A stretch of 20,916 bases of DNA from Paraktedonobacter sp035294465 (GCA_035294465.1 DATGKW010000173.1:1-20916); one strand, 5' to 3'; counted from the first letter of the stretch, positions 8,126 through 15,303 are shown. The notes: generated by a model from the sequence alone, not told the origin. Program-made: numbers and translations.

Positions 8126-8154
8126 AGCATACCTGATTCATTGGGGTTTGTCAA
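8126..8154 (-). promoter_or_regulatory. sigma-70-type promoter upstream of the 7655-7993 ORF
   Basis: Minus strand: -35 TTGACA (8149-8154), 17-bp spacer, -10 TATGCT (8126-8131). Initiation is expected near 8119. The flanking bases GGGG...AAAC and GAATCAGG are nearly the same as in the promoter at 8811-8839. Confidence 0.75.
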
Positions 8155-8220
8155 CCCCATAGAGAAGGTCTATTCAATAATAAGCTTGCACTTTTTTGCT
8201 TTTCTCTAGACCTTCGATAA

Positions 8221-8250
8221 AGGAGGCGGCGATCCCTCGCGCCGTCTCCT
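8221..8250 (-). terminator. terminator-like hairpin after the 8253-8777 gene
   Basis: On the minus strand AGGAGACGGCG pairs with CGCCGCCTCCT (one mismatch, 8-nt loop), then TTTAT. It starts 3 nt after the stop codon. The U-run is short, but the position and the strong GC stem support termination. Confidence 0.7.
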
Positions 8251-8252
8251 GA

Positions 8253-8777
8253 CTATGGAACGTTGATAGAAAGCTTGAGGCTCTTCATGCGCTCAGGAGT
8301 GAAAAACTGGGTATAGCCGCGCGCCTGAAGAAGGTCCTTGCGCACGGAAACTGCCAGAGAAGAGCCATACTCGGCTCTGGCTTTGGCCGACAGGTGGTCG
8401 TAACGCTGGCGTTCCACGCGTTTTTGTTCCATGATCCCTAGCAGAAAGAGCACAAGAGCAACAACCAGAATCAGCCCGCTTATCAGCAAGAAAGTCACAC
8501 TAGCGGTGCTGTTTTGGGCAAGCAGTGTGAGTAGCAGCACGAGGCCGGCCACCATGGCTACCCCGATGGCCACGAAGCGATAAACCCCTGAGCGCTGGCC
8601 CATCGCATAAATCACGACACAGGTATTGCACAGGAAAACTTCTTCTTTGCCACTGATCCGATAACGCATGATTGTAGTGCTTCCTCTGCGCTTGGTATCG
8701 ATGAGGGTACCGTAATAAAAGGGGCATACCCCACCTTCCGAAACATCCACATCTTGCAAGCATTTTTTGCAAATCAT
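8253..8777 (-). CDS. CxxC/CxxC two-helix membrane protein, unrecognised
   Basis: Not assigned to a family. It encodes 174 aa. A short cytosolic N-terminus carries CKKC (C3, C6), a lone C18 in GGVCPFYYG, and CNTC (C50, C53), a spacing that suggests a metal-binding ribbon. Two transmembrane helices follow at about 67-88 and 92-116, then a basic tail of about 58 residues. I chose the ATG at 8777 because AGGAGG lies 7 nt upstream; the ATG at 8783 would abut that site. It has its own promoter (8811-8839) and terminator (8221-8250), so it is a single-gene unit. Zinc-ribbon membrane proteins are common in this kind of genome, but no function can be stated. Confidence 0.75.
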   Translation of the reverse strand: MICKKCLQDVDVSEGGVCPFYYGTLIDTKRRGSTTIMRYRISGKEEVFLCNTCVVIYAMGQRSGVYRFVAIGVAMVAGLVLLLTLLAQNSTASVTFLLISGLILVVALVLFLLGIMEQKRVERQRYDHLSAKARAEYGSSLAVSVRKDLLQARGYTQFFTPERMKSLKLSINVP

Positions 8778-8810
8778 AGGCATCCCTCCTGATCGACATC
8801 ACTATGCCAG

Positions 8811-8839
8811 AGCATGCCTTATTCATGAGAGTTTGTCAA
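8811..8839 (-). promoter_or_regulatory. sigma-70-type promoter of the 8253-8777 gene
   Basis: Minus strand: -35 TTGACA (8834-8839), 17-bp spacer, -10 CATGCT (8811-8816). Initiation is expected near 8804, giving a leader of about 27 nt. It is closely related in sequence, beyond the two boxes, to the promoter at 8126-8154. Confidence 0.75.
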
Positions 8840-8844
8840 CCCCG

Positions 8845-8938
8845 CCAGATGGTGTTCCTTTTGTTCTTTTGTTCCTTTTTGCCCCTCAATCAGCCTGTAG
8901 AGCCACCTGACAAAAGGAACAAAAGAAACACCATCTGG
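8845..8938 (-). repeat. long hairpin 3' of the 8945-9946 gene
   Basis: Arms 8845-8866 and 8916-8938 pair almost perfectly (CCAGATGGTGTT with AACACCATCTGG at the base). The left side carries two copies of a CTTTTGTTC-like unit, so the upper stem can pair in two registers. It begins 7 nt after the upstream gene's stop. There is no U-tract on the minus strand. It separates that gene from the promoter at 8811-8839. Confidence 0.8.
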
Positions 8939-8944
8939 TTCGCT

Positions 8945-9946
8945 CTAGCTTAACCCCATCAGGAACAGCCCGCGCGCTAGAATCTCGCCGGCCAGAGCGC
9001 AAACGACGATCAGGTAGAGCATACCGGTGGCGGACTGGAAGGAGCGGTCGCGCACAAGCTTCCAGGCCAGGCCGCCCAGGATCAGTGGCATCGCGAAGCC
9101 AACCAGGATGCGCAGCCAGCCGATTGCCCCGATGCTGAGCGGCGTGACCGTGGGCACATTGGCGGGCTTGACCGTGACTGTGGCAGATGGCGTAGGATTG
9201 CTTGAGGGGCGAACTGTAGGGCTAGCTACGACTATCGGGGTAGCGTGCCCGCCGGTCGCAGCCTGCGCGGGCGCGATCTGAGCACCGGTCGCCAGGAAGA
9301 AGATGACCTCCAGCAGCACACCGAACAGGACGATGGTGGTAGAGAAGAGCAGCGGCTTCTCCGTCATCGCGGGCGTGACCAGGTACCAGTGACCCAGCCA
9401 CATTGCAGTCATCACGCCGCCCAGGGCTAGCGCGGCCGCGAAGAAGCCGGCCACAACCAGCGCCTCGCCGAGTCCAGAACCACCAAGCGGGCGATAGATC
9501 ATGCCCAGCACGAAGAGTGTAGCAAGCGCAGCCAGCACGGCCAGGCCGCCGCTGATCATACGCAGCACAAAGATCGTGGTGACGCGCGGCTCCTCGACAA
9601 CCTCTCCCTCCGCCGGCTTGCTGCCATCGTTGGCGATGCCGGCCTTTTTATCCATCAACAGAAAGATCGTGTAGGGGATCAGCAGGAGCAGGAAGAACAG
9701 CAAAGGCAGCGCCAGATAGCCGGTCCAGCCGTGATCGAGCGGATTGAACGTATTCAGCAGAGCGGCCGACGAGAAGCCCTGCTGGAAGAGATAGGTCAGG
9801 AGGGTCAGGAAGAAGTAAATAAAGGCGTAGAGCACCAGGAAACTGCGCTTGACCGCGTGGCGCATGTCGAGCAGATACATTACCGCGAACTGCCCGGCAC
9901 ATAATTCGACCAGCACAATAAACAACATCAATGGCAGCGTAAGCAT
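8945..9946 (-). CDS. eight-helix integral membrane protein, unrecognised
   Basis: Not recognised. It encodes 333 aa with about eight hydrophobic helices, near 2-24, 35-55, 76-97, 125-148, 157-181, 197-219, 274-295 and 304-326. A Pro/Thr/Ser-rich loop at about 230-268 (for example SNPTPSATVTVKP) separates helices 6 and 7 and is likely on the outer face. WLGHWYLVTPAM at the end of helix 5 is the most motif-like segment, with two histidine/tryptophan positions that might bind a cofactor (speculative). The ATG at 9946 has only a distant AAAGGA. A -10 TATAAT lies about 95 nt upstream. It is apparently a monocistronic unit closed by the hairpin at 8845-8938. Confidence 0.8.
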   Translation of the reverse strand: MLTLPLMLFIVLVELCAGQFAVMYLLDMRHAVKRSFLVLYAFIYFFLTLLTYLFQQGFSSAALLNTFNPLDHGWTGYLALPLLFFLLLLIPYTIFLLMDKKAGIANDGSKPAEGEVVEEPRVTTIFVLRMISGGLAVLAALATLFVLGMIYRPLGGSGLGEALVVAGFFAAALALGGVMTAMWLGHWYLVTPAMTEKPLLFSTTIVLFGVLLEVIFFLATGAQIAPAQAATGGHATPIVVASPTVRPSSNPTPSATVTVKPANVPTVTPLSIGAIGWLRILVGFAMPLILGGLAWKLVRDRSFQSATGMLYLIVVCALAGEILARGLFLMGLS

Positions 9947-10223
9947 AGTTGTATATCAATCCTTTTTAGCAGGTGTATGAGTCAACAGGCTTCGTTTGAA
10001 AAAAGGTGAGGTGGTGGTCCACCTGCATGCCTGTGTCAGATTATAGCGCTTTTGGATGGACAAAGAAAACCCCCGATAGGAATGCGCGCTGGAATCCGCC
10101 TTTTTCGCCTGATCCTCGCTCGATATAGGACAAAAGTTTACATATGCAATGTTTTTTTCCTCCACGGCGAATTAGGTAAACAAGGCTCTGAAAGAATCAC
10201 GGTATCTATGATGGAGAAAAATT
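9947..10223. other. divergent intergenic region
   Basis: It separates the minus-strand membrane gene from the plus-strand beta-propeller gene. It holds a likely minus-strand promoter (10040-10068) and a small palindrome AGGTGG-TGGT-CCACCT near 10009-10024. No plus-strand promoter could be chosen with confidence. A 69-codon minus frame here has no homology signal and was not called. Confidence 0.5.
10040..10068 (-). promoter_or_regulatory. probable promoter of the 8945-9946 gene
   Basis: A perfect -10 TATAAT on the minus strand (10040-10045) with a weak -35 TTTCTT (10063-10068) at 17-bp spacing. The leader would be about 87 nt. Confidence 0.45.
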
Positions 10224-11567
10224 ATGAATACAAACTTTCCCGAACAACCTTCTATACCTGGACAACTCAATCTTTCCGCGCAACAAACAAAACGGAGACG
10301 CAACATGCGTCTCTTCGGTGGCTTATGCGCGCTGGCTTTTCTGCTGGTGAGCGCGCTGGTGACGGCGCTGGTCCTGGGTTCGACGCATCGGGCAGTTCAA
10401 GCCAGCGGAGGCGCACCCACACCCACGCCTACAGTGGGCACGCCAGCTCCGGGGCAGCCACGACCGAACGGTTCGCTCTACACGGCAACGCCAGGGAGCC
10501 TGGCTCGCGTCGATCTCAAGACCGGCCAGACCGTCTGGACCATTCAGGCAAGCGATCCCTCGGCTCCGGTCGTGATGGGCAACACACTTTTCTTCGAGAA
10601 TCAGGACTCGGCCAATCCTTTCATTGAGGCAGCCAACGTGAAGACGGGCCAGCAACTCTGGCGTACTCAGCAATCTCCCTATGGCCTGCTTCTCAGTTCC
10701 AATAACGAGCTTTTTGACAACTTCTGCAATCTCTCCTCCACCGGCACCACCTGTAGCCTGGACAGAATCAATACCAGCACCGGCGCGGTGCTCTGGTCCT
10801 CTACCAATTCGCAAGGCAGTTCCTGGATCACCGCGCAGAACGGCGTCCTCTACGTCGTCTCCTACACCAGCTACTTCGCGCTCAAGGCTTCTACGGGAGC
10901 AGTGCTCTGGCAAAAAAATCTTCTGAACTATCCAAATCAAGAGGCGACGATGGCTCCGGTGGTCAGCGGGAATGTGCTCTCCTTCGCCTCCTGCAACGAG
11001 ACGAAGCAAACCAGTGACTACCAAAGTTGCTATCTCTACGCTTTCAATGCCAGCACCGGCAATGAACTCTGGCATCTGATTGTCCCACCCGGCGCGCTGC
11101 AAGTGGGTGCTTTGCAGGCTACGCCAGCAATTATGCATGGGGTGGTCTACGCGGGCGCCATTGATGGGACGCTCTACGCGGTCAACGAGCAAAGCGGCCA
11201 GCAACTCTGGAGCGCCAGCGCCGGAGGAACCATTGGGCAGGTATTCGCCAGTGCGGGCACGGTCTATGTAGAAGTTATCAGCCCCGATGGGACATCCTCC
11301 ATCGAGGCATTCAATACCGCGACTCATGCCCTGATCTGGGGTCCGCTGAGCGACGTGAGCCAGCCACAGGGCGCTACCACTCTGCTCGCCGACCGCGAAG
11401 CGCTCTCCGGCGGTCCGGCCTCGCATCCTTTCGTGTTTGAGTACGGGCTGATCTATCTTCAGAGCGGCCCCACGACTATCACGGTTCTCAAGGCCACCAA
11501 CGGCAGCCAGGTAGCACAATATACCGTGTCCTCCGGCACACTTGATGGGTTCACGGTCGTCGCGTAG
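10224..11567 (+). CDS. membrane-anchored PQQ-type beta-propeller protein
   Basis: 447 aa. A short basic cytosolic N-terminus (TKRRRNMR) precedes one transmembrane helix at about 29-53, then a Pro/Thr linker (APTPTPTVGTPAPGQPRP), then a propeller outside the membrane. At least seven blade motifs of the PQQ-like/YWTD type are visible: TGQTVW, TGQQLW, TGAVLW twice, TGNELW, SGQQLW and THALIW, spaced roughly 40-55 residues. No catalytic dehydrogenase residues or lipobox were seen, so it is more likely a scaffold, sensor or BamB-like binding protein than a quinoprotein enzyme. ATG at 10224 follows GGAG by 7 nt. It is a single gene with a strong terminator downstream. Confidence 0.9.
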   Translation: MNTNFPEQPSIPGQLNLSAQQTKRRRNMRLFGGLCALAFLLVSALVTALVLGSTHRAVQASGGAPTPTPTVGTPAPGQPRPNGSLYTATPGSLARVDLKTGQTVWTIQASDPSAPVVMGNTLFFENQDSANPFIEAANVKTGQQLWRTQQSPYGLLLSSNNELFDNFCNLSSTGTTCSLDRINTSTGAVLWSSTNSQGSSWITAQNGVLYVVSYTSYFALKASTGAVLWQKNLLNYPNQEATMAPVVSGNVLSFASCNETKQTSDYQSCYLYAFNASTGNELWHLIVPPGALQVGALQATPAIMHGVVYAGAIDGTLYAVNEQSGQQLWSASAGGTIGQVFASAGTVYVEVISPDGTSSIEAFNTATHALIWGPLSDVSQPQGATTLLADREALSGGPASHPFVFEYGLIYLQSGPTTITVLKATNGSQVAQYTVSSGTLDGFTVVA

Positions 11568-11603
11568 GAGAGATGCACCCAAGCGCGAGGACTTGTAAAG
11601 AGA

Positions 11604-11640
11604 AAAACAGGCATAACAGCTGCGTTGTGCCTGTTTTTTT
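11604..11640 (+). terminator. intrinsic terminator of the beta-propeller gene
   Basis: CAGGCATAAC pairs with GTTGTGCCTG around a short AGCTGC loop, followed by seven T. It starts about 37 nt after the stop. The A-run before the stem could let it work on the other strand too. Confidence 0.9.
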
Positions 11641-11816
11641 ATTGCTCGCGGGTACACTTTTGTACCTGTTGTGAGGAGAAAAACCGTATACAATTTGATG
11701 AGCAAAGACGTTCTACGTTCCAAATTATATAGCGACCTTTGCTTCGTTCTAATAGAGAGTGACTTTACTGCGCGAGGTAAAGCGTCTCACCTTATATTGT
11801 TGAGAAAGGAATAGGT
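11641..11816 (+). other. upstream region of the 11817-12467 gene
   Basis: It contains a small palindrome GGTACA-CTTT-TGTACC (11651-11666) and a GCAAAG/CTTTGC pair between about 11702 and 11743. No convincing -35/-10 pair was found. The ribosome binding site AAAGGA lies 6 nt before the start. Confidence 0.45.
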
Positions 11817-12467
11817 ATGCAAGCACAGGTTACACCGCGCCGGGGAGGCGCCGGTTTCATCTGGCAATGGGGCGCAATCTTTGGGGTCATTCTGGGCATA
11901 ATCCAGATTATGCTTTCGCTAGTCCATCTTGGGGGCATCGGCACGCTCATTGAAGTTATCATCTGGCTGGTTGGATTTTTCTTGATCGGTATGTTTGCCT
12001 CCAGTCAAACCGGCAGGGTCGGAACTGGCGCGCTGGTTGGACTGGTCACGGGCCTGATCGGCGGCGTGATCTCGGTGATTTGGGATGCCATTCAAATTGC
12101 GGCCAACGGTCCCTTGATCTCGCAGGCCCTCAATCAAGCCACGCAAAATGCGCAGCAACAGGGCCAGAACCTCTCGTCAAGCGAATTACATTCAATCGTT
12201 GTAGCCGGTATCATCGTCGGATTGGTCATAGTAGTTGCCTTCCAACTTGGTCTGGGAGCGGGCATCGGCGCGCTAGGTGGTCTGGCCGGTCGCGGCCGCG
12301 CCAGGTCGGCCACCGCGACAACACCAGCCGCTGGCAGTATGTGGACGCCGCCGCCTTCTGCCCCATCACCCTATGGTCAGCCGCCCTACGCGCCGCCGGC
12401 CGGTCCATCGCCTTATGGTCAACCGCCCTATCCGCCTTCTCCTGGTCCTAGCCAGCCGCAGGAATAG
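11817..12467 (+). CDS. four-helix membrane protein with Pro/Tyr/Gly repeat tail
   Basis: 216 aa, not assigned to a named family. About four hydrophobic helices lie near 17-36, 42-60, 69-90 and 124-155, the last long and glycine-rich (GLGAGIGALGGLAG). A polar loop with QNAQQQGQNLSSSE sits between helices 3 and 4. The tail from about 165 is disordered and proline-rich, ending in two 14-residue units that each begin PSPYGQPPY. Such tails are typical of bacterial membrane proteins with DUF4190/Tic20-like layouts, but that is analogy only. ATG at 11817 follows AAAGGA by 6 nt. It is convergent with hpnG. Confidence 0.8.
   Translation: MQAQVTPRRGGAGFIWQWGAIFGVILGIIQIMLSLVHLGGIGTLIEVIIWLVGFFLIGMFASSQTGRVGTGALVGLVTGLIGGVISVIWDAIQIAANGPLISQALNQATQNAQQQGQNLSSSELHSIVVAGIIVGLVIVVAFQLGLGAGIGALGGLAGRGRARSATATTPAAGSMWTPPPSAPSPYGQPPYAPPAGPSPYGQPPYPPSPGPSQPQE
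12363..12446 (+). repeat. two tandem 42-bp (14-codon) coding repeats
   Basis: Units 12363-12404 and 12405-12446 each encode PSPYGQPPY followed by five residues (APPAG and PPSPG). A degenerate third start, PSQPQE, ends the protein. Synonymous differences between units show it is not a very recent duplication. Confidence 0.85.
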
Positions 12468-12518
12468 CATAAAAAGGCACTTCCAGTCGACAGAGAGGCG
12501 ATCCTCTCTAACAAACGC

Positions 12519-12545
12519 AGCCCTGGCGCGAGATGCGCCAGGGCT
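12519..12545. terminator. strong GC hairpin between convergent genes
   Basis: AGCCCTGGCGC (12519-12529) and GCGCCAGGGCT (12535-12545) form an 11-bp perfect stem with a 5-nt loop. A smaller hairpin, GAGAGG-CGAT-CCTCTC, precedes it. There is no T-run, so termination is likely but weakly supported. Confidence 0.5.
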
Positions 12546-12693
12546 ACAACCAGAACAGTTCTGGCTTCCGCAAGGATAGAAGGATGCCATTTCCCACAAT
12601 CTTTTCAAAACCAGGATGTCCAACTAATTTCTTTCAGGTGTCAATCACCGTGCGCAAGATTATCGAGATCACTCTGTAACGCACCTGCTGACT

Positions 12694-13323
12694 TTATCTC
12701 ATCTCATCAAGCCCATATTTCAGCACGCGCGCAGCGCGCAAGGCGTAGCGGGGAGCCGCGTGGCTGAGCCAGAACAATTCTCGCCAGAGCGACAGTTGCC
12801 GCATAGCCCTGGCGGGTTGCAGCCACTCTTGAGAGATGTTGTGTTCCGGTGTATCCAGGATGACCCGCACCGTCGCCACACGCAGGTTTTGCTCCGCGAG
12901 CAGGCCCGTCTCCATATCAGCCGCCACGAAGCCGCGCCGGACCCACTCGCTTCTCTCAGCGCCGACAATCAGGGAACTGGCGGTTAGTAGCGGTCCGGTT
13001 TCCGGCTGAAAGCCAGCCCCGCGCGCGGCTGTTACCAGCGTCTGGACAAGAACGGGATCACAGGGAATAAGCTCCCCAGAGGGAAGACCCGCCTGTTCAG
13101 GTATCAGCACTGTTCCCGGACGTAGATCAGGAACAAGCGCCCCCGCCAGGCCGCACACGATCACGATAGACGCGCTGACAGCGTGGCCTGCTCGCTGCCA
13201 GCGCGCCAGGCTCACGCCCGCTCGCTGCACGCACGCGCGTGGGAGTATACAACGCGTTGCCCAATACTCAAGAGAGGTGGGTGCAAGAATCTCTATATCG
13301 TGCATCGCCTGGCCTTCACTCAT
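12694..13323 (-). CDS. hpnG: HpnG-like nucleoside phosphorylase of hopanoid side-chain synthesis
   Basis: A nucleoside phosphorylase/nucleosidase-fold protein. In the known pathway HpnG removes adenine from adenosylhopane to give (phospho)ribosylhopane. Seen: VIVCGLAGALVPDLRPGTVL, LIPEQAGLPSGELIPCDP, and the ribose-binding motif FVAADMETGLLAEQ in the second half. The length is 209 aa from the ATG at 13323, which has AGGA 6 nt upstream; ATG at 13305 also has a good site. The frame stays open upstream to 13581, but that part runs through the repeat region, has no homology signal and was excluded. It lies downstream of hpnH on the same strand, separated by 504 bp. Assignment rests on fold motifs plus context. 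Confidence 0.82.
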   Translation of the reverse strand: MSEGQAMHDIEILAPTSLEYWATRCILPRACVQRAGVSLARWQRAGHAVSASIVIVCGLAGALVPDLRPGTVLIPEQAGLPSGELIPCDPVLVQTLVTAARGAGFQPETGPLLTASSLIVGAERSEWVRRGFVAADMETGLLAEQNLRVATVRVILDTPEHNISQEWLQPARAMRQLSLWRELFWLSHAAPRYALRAARVLKYGLDEMR

Positions 13324-13358
13324 ATGTATCCTGGATAGCACGCAACACACACGAAAAC

Positions 13359-13537
13359 TGTCATAGAGGGCCGCTTCAGCGGGTCCTCTCCCGATTGATC
13401 GGGGAGCGCCTGCTCTGCACGAATCTCGCTCAATCCACAGGAAGGCCACACGCTTGCTGGTGAAAAACTGGCTCACAGCAAGGCGAGCGGCCCACGCTGA
13501 AGCGGAGCAGGGCACGCTAAATCGGCCCTCTATGGCA
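13359..13537. repeat. 179-bp segment bounded by inverted copies of motif A
   Basis: The ends are 22-nt copies in opposite orientation (left 13359-13380 on minus, right 13516-13537 on plus) with three mismatches; the core CGGCCCTCTATG is shared. The perfect 11-bp pair CCGCTTCAGCG/CGCTGAAGCGG (13371-13381, 13495-13505) adds to the symmetry. A third copy lies alone at 15141-15162. It may be a small non-autonomous element or paired regulatory sites; no target duplication is evident. Confidence 0.6.
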
Positions 13538-13603
13538 TGTGAATGATTTTCCTCCATCGTGCCCTGACTGTCTCGCCACACCGTGGCCCCGTCGCTCAGC
13601 GAG

Positions 13604-13616
13604 GGTCACGATGACC
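13604..13616. promoter_or_regulatory. perfect operator-like palindrome
   Basis: GGTCA-CGA-TGACC, with five-base arms. Its core CACGATGA recurs in both motif B copies nearby and on the opposite strand before shc. This suggests a transcription-factor site, which is inference. Confidence 0.4.
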
Positions 13617-13631
13617 GGAAATCGTTAGAAC

Positions 13632-13670
13632 CACGATGACGCAAAACCATTCAGCATGGGTGAACGGTTT
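13632..13670 (+). repeat. motif B copy 1, with inverted repeat
   Basis: The 22-nt motif (13632-13653, beginning CACGATGACGCAAAACC) is followed by its inverted tail. AAACCATTCA (13644-13653) and TGAACGGTTT (13661-13670) form a 10-bp arm pair with one mismatch and a 7-nt spacer. Confidence 0.65.
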
Positions 13671-13752
13671 GCCTGCTTCGTCCCCCCGGCAATTTCCTCT
13701 TATTGTGTTCCTCTCCGCGAACTGGGTGCCGATGGGGCGAAACAGCCAGGAT

Positions 13753-13774
13753 CACGATGACGCAAAACCATTCA
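13753..13774 (+). repeat. motif B copy 2
   Basis: Identical over 22 nt to 13632-13653, exactly 121 nt further on. It lies about 54 nt past the hpnH stop on the minus strand. Confidence 0.7.
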
Positions 13775-13827
13775 CATAGGCGGTTTTTCATGCATGTTTA
13801 GCTTATCCCCATATCTTTCCTGTTGAG

Positions 13828-14859
13828 TCAGGAGCCGGGCCGCAGGCTGCCGCGCAGCACATCGAGCGTAGCTCGCAGGGACTCGCGGGGCGACCTCATA
13901 GTGGCTGTCACCGCCGAGGGTTCGTAGCCACAGTGGGCCATGCAATTAGCGCAACGCGGGTCCTTGCCCCGGCCATATTTCTCCCACTCGGTCGTCTCGA
14001 CCAGCTCCTGATAGGAACCGACGTACCCATCAGCCAGTAGATAGCAGGGACGCTGCCAGCCAAGCACCGAGTAGCTAGGGATGCCCCAGGCGGTGCAGGA
14101 AAAATCAATCTTGCCCTCCAAAAAATCCAGGAAGAGCGGCGAGTGATTCAAACGCCACTTCTTGCGCCTGCCATCCCCAAAAGCCTGGCGGAAAATCTCA
14201 CGCGTCCGCTCAACGCCAAGAAAATGCTCCTGGTCTGGCGCTTTCTCGTAGGCATAGCCCGGCGAGATCTGCATAGCATCCACTCGTACATCATCATTCA
14301 GATAATCGAGCACGTCGCGAATGCTGCGTGCGTCGTCCTGTGCAAAGAATGTGGTGTTGGTGGTCACGCGGAAGCCGCGACGCTGCGCCTCCTTGATCGC
14401 CTTGATCGCCTGATCGAAGACTCCCTGACGCGCAACTGATTGATCGTGACGCTCCCGCAAACCATCAATATGAACCGACCAGGAGAAGTAAGGGTGCGGC
14501 TTGAAAAGATCGAGCTTCTTGCTCATCAAGATAGCATTGGTACACAGATAGACGAAACGCTTCCGCTCCAGCAGCGCCGCCACAATCTGATCAATCTCTC
14601 GATGAATGAGCGGCTCACCACCAGCAATCGAGACAATTGGCGCACCGCATTCCTCAACCGCGTCAATACACTGCTGAACGGAGAGTCGGCGAGCCAGGAT
14701 ATCTTGCGGATGCTGGATTTTGCCGCAACCGGCACAGGCAAGATTGCACTGGTAGAGCGGCTCCAACTGCAAAACCAACGGAAACTTTTCGCGGCCTTTC
14801 AACTTCTGGTGAAGAATATAGGCTGCGATACGGAAATTCTGACGCAGGGTGATCGCCAT
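13828..14859 (-). CDS. hpnH: adenosylhopane synthase (radical SAM)
   Basis: HpnH joins the 5'-deoxyadenosyl group of SAM to a hopene C-30 to make adenosylhopane, the first step of side-chain extension. Seen in the 343-aa product: EPLYQCNLACAGCGKIQHP with the Fe-S cysteines C38, C42 and C45; SIAGGEPLIH near 75-85; TNAILM and SWSVHIDGL in the barrel; and a C-terminal CANCMAHCGYEP cysteine cluster typical of HpnH. ATG at 14859 is preceded by GGGAGGAG. Frame extension to 14934 is possible but lacks a site and overlaps the likely promoter. It is transcribed divergently from shc and followed by hpnG. Confidence 0.93.
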   Translation of the reverse strand: MAITLRQNFRIAAYILHQKLKGREKFPLVLQLEPLYQCNLACAGCGKIQHPQDILARRLSVQQCIDAVEECGAPIVSIAGGEPLIHREIDQIVAALLERKRFVYLCTNAILMSKKLDLFKPHPYFSWSVHIDGLRERHDQSVARQGVFDQAIKAIKEAQRRGFRVTTNTTFFAQDDARSIRDVLDYLNDDVRVDAMQISPGYAYEKAPDQEHFLGVERTREIFRQAFGDGRRKKWRLNHSPLFLDFLEGKIDFSCTAWGIPSYSVLGWQRPCYLLADGYVGSYQELVETTEWEKYGRGKDPRCANCMAHCGYEPSAVTATMRSPRESLRATLDVLRGSLRPGS

Positions 14860-14932
14860 AGACGTTTCTCCTCCCAATGGTCCCAAACGAATAACAAAAG
14901 ATATGATTTTTTTGCTATAATAGCAAGAGAAC

Positions 14933-14960
14933 AATATACAAACCTTACCACATTCGACAA
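14933..14960 (-). promoter_or_regulatory. candidate hpnH promoter
   Basis: Minus strand: -35 TTGTCG (14955-14960), 16-bp spacer, -10 TATATT (14933-14938). The leader would be about 67 nt and would include the GCTATAATAGC palindrome. Confidence 0.4.
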
Positions 14961-14977
14961 GGGAAAGTAAAATTACC

Positions 14978-14998
14978 AGAGCTATTTGTTATAGCTCT
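14978..14998. promoter_or_regulatory. operator-like inverted repeat
   Basis: AGAGCTAT-TTGTT-ATAGCTCT, a perfect 8-bp arm pair about 18 bp upstream of the candidate hpnH -35 box. It is suitable for a dimeric regulator acting on one or both divergent units (inference). Confidence 0.45.
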
Positions 14999-15140
14999 AC
15001 TGGGGGGATAAACGATAGAGGGGGTATAAAAAGCTCCAACTCATATCATAGGTTTCATAGTGTATCGTATCATGATGATGGGCCGGAGCCGGGGCAAGCT
15101 CCCTTGAATCCACGCATTTATTGAGAGCGCTGTAGGACAC

Positions 15141-15162
15141 GATAAATCGGTCCTCTATGGCG
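15141..15162 (+). repeat. motif A copy 3
   Basis: Matches 13516-13537 at 19 of 22 positions (shared core TAAATCGG then TCCTCTATGG or CCCTCTATGG), with weaker similarity extending about 11 nt upstream. It lies about 184 nt before shc. Confidence 0.6.
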
Positions 15163-15303
15163 GGTGGTATTGTTTATCTTTCTCATTACCCGACTTACCA
15201 TCATCGTGGCTGAACGATTGGAATGGCTTCTCAACAAGCCTGAAGGTTGTGGACATCATGAGAAGAAACCGAGTCACAGTGGTGGAAAGCAATACACAGG
15301 TTG

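Larger units (their letters stand above)
13324..13827 (-). other. repeat-rich 504-bp region between hpnH and hpnG
   Basis: No protein-like frame is supported. It holds two inverted copies of motif A (13359-13380 and 13516-13537), a perfect palindrome GGTCACGATGACC (13604-13616), and two identical copies of motif B (13632-13653 and 13753-13774). No clear terminator for hpnH or promoter for hpnG could be chosen. Confidence 0.6.

Noticed and set aside
9956..10165. Small minus-strand frame of 69 codons
   Set aside because: It overlaps the likely promoter of the 8945-9946 gene, has no homology signal and would start from GTG in a promoter region.
10323..11723. Minus-strand open frame of 466 codons
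   Set aside because: Antisense to the beta-propeller gene and running through its terminator; composition is shadow-like and the propeller repeats are clearly on the plus strand.
12363..12446. CRISPR-like or intergenic tandem repeat
   Set aside because: It is in frame within a coding sequence and encodes a proline-rich tail with synonymous variation.
13324..13581. N-terminal extension of the HpnG-like frame
   Set aside because: It adds 86 residues not expected for the family and runs through the inverted motif A repeats; a start at 13323 gives the usual length.
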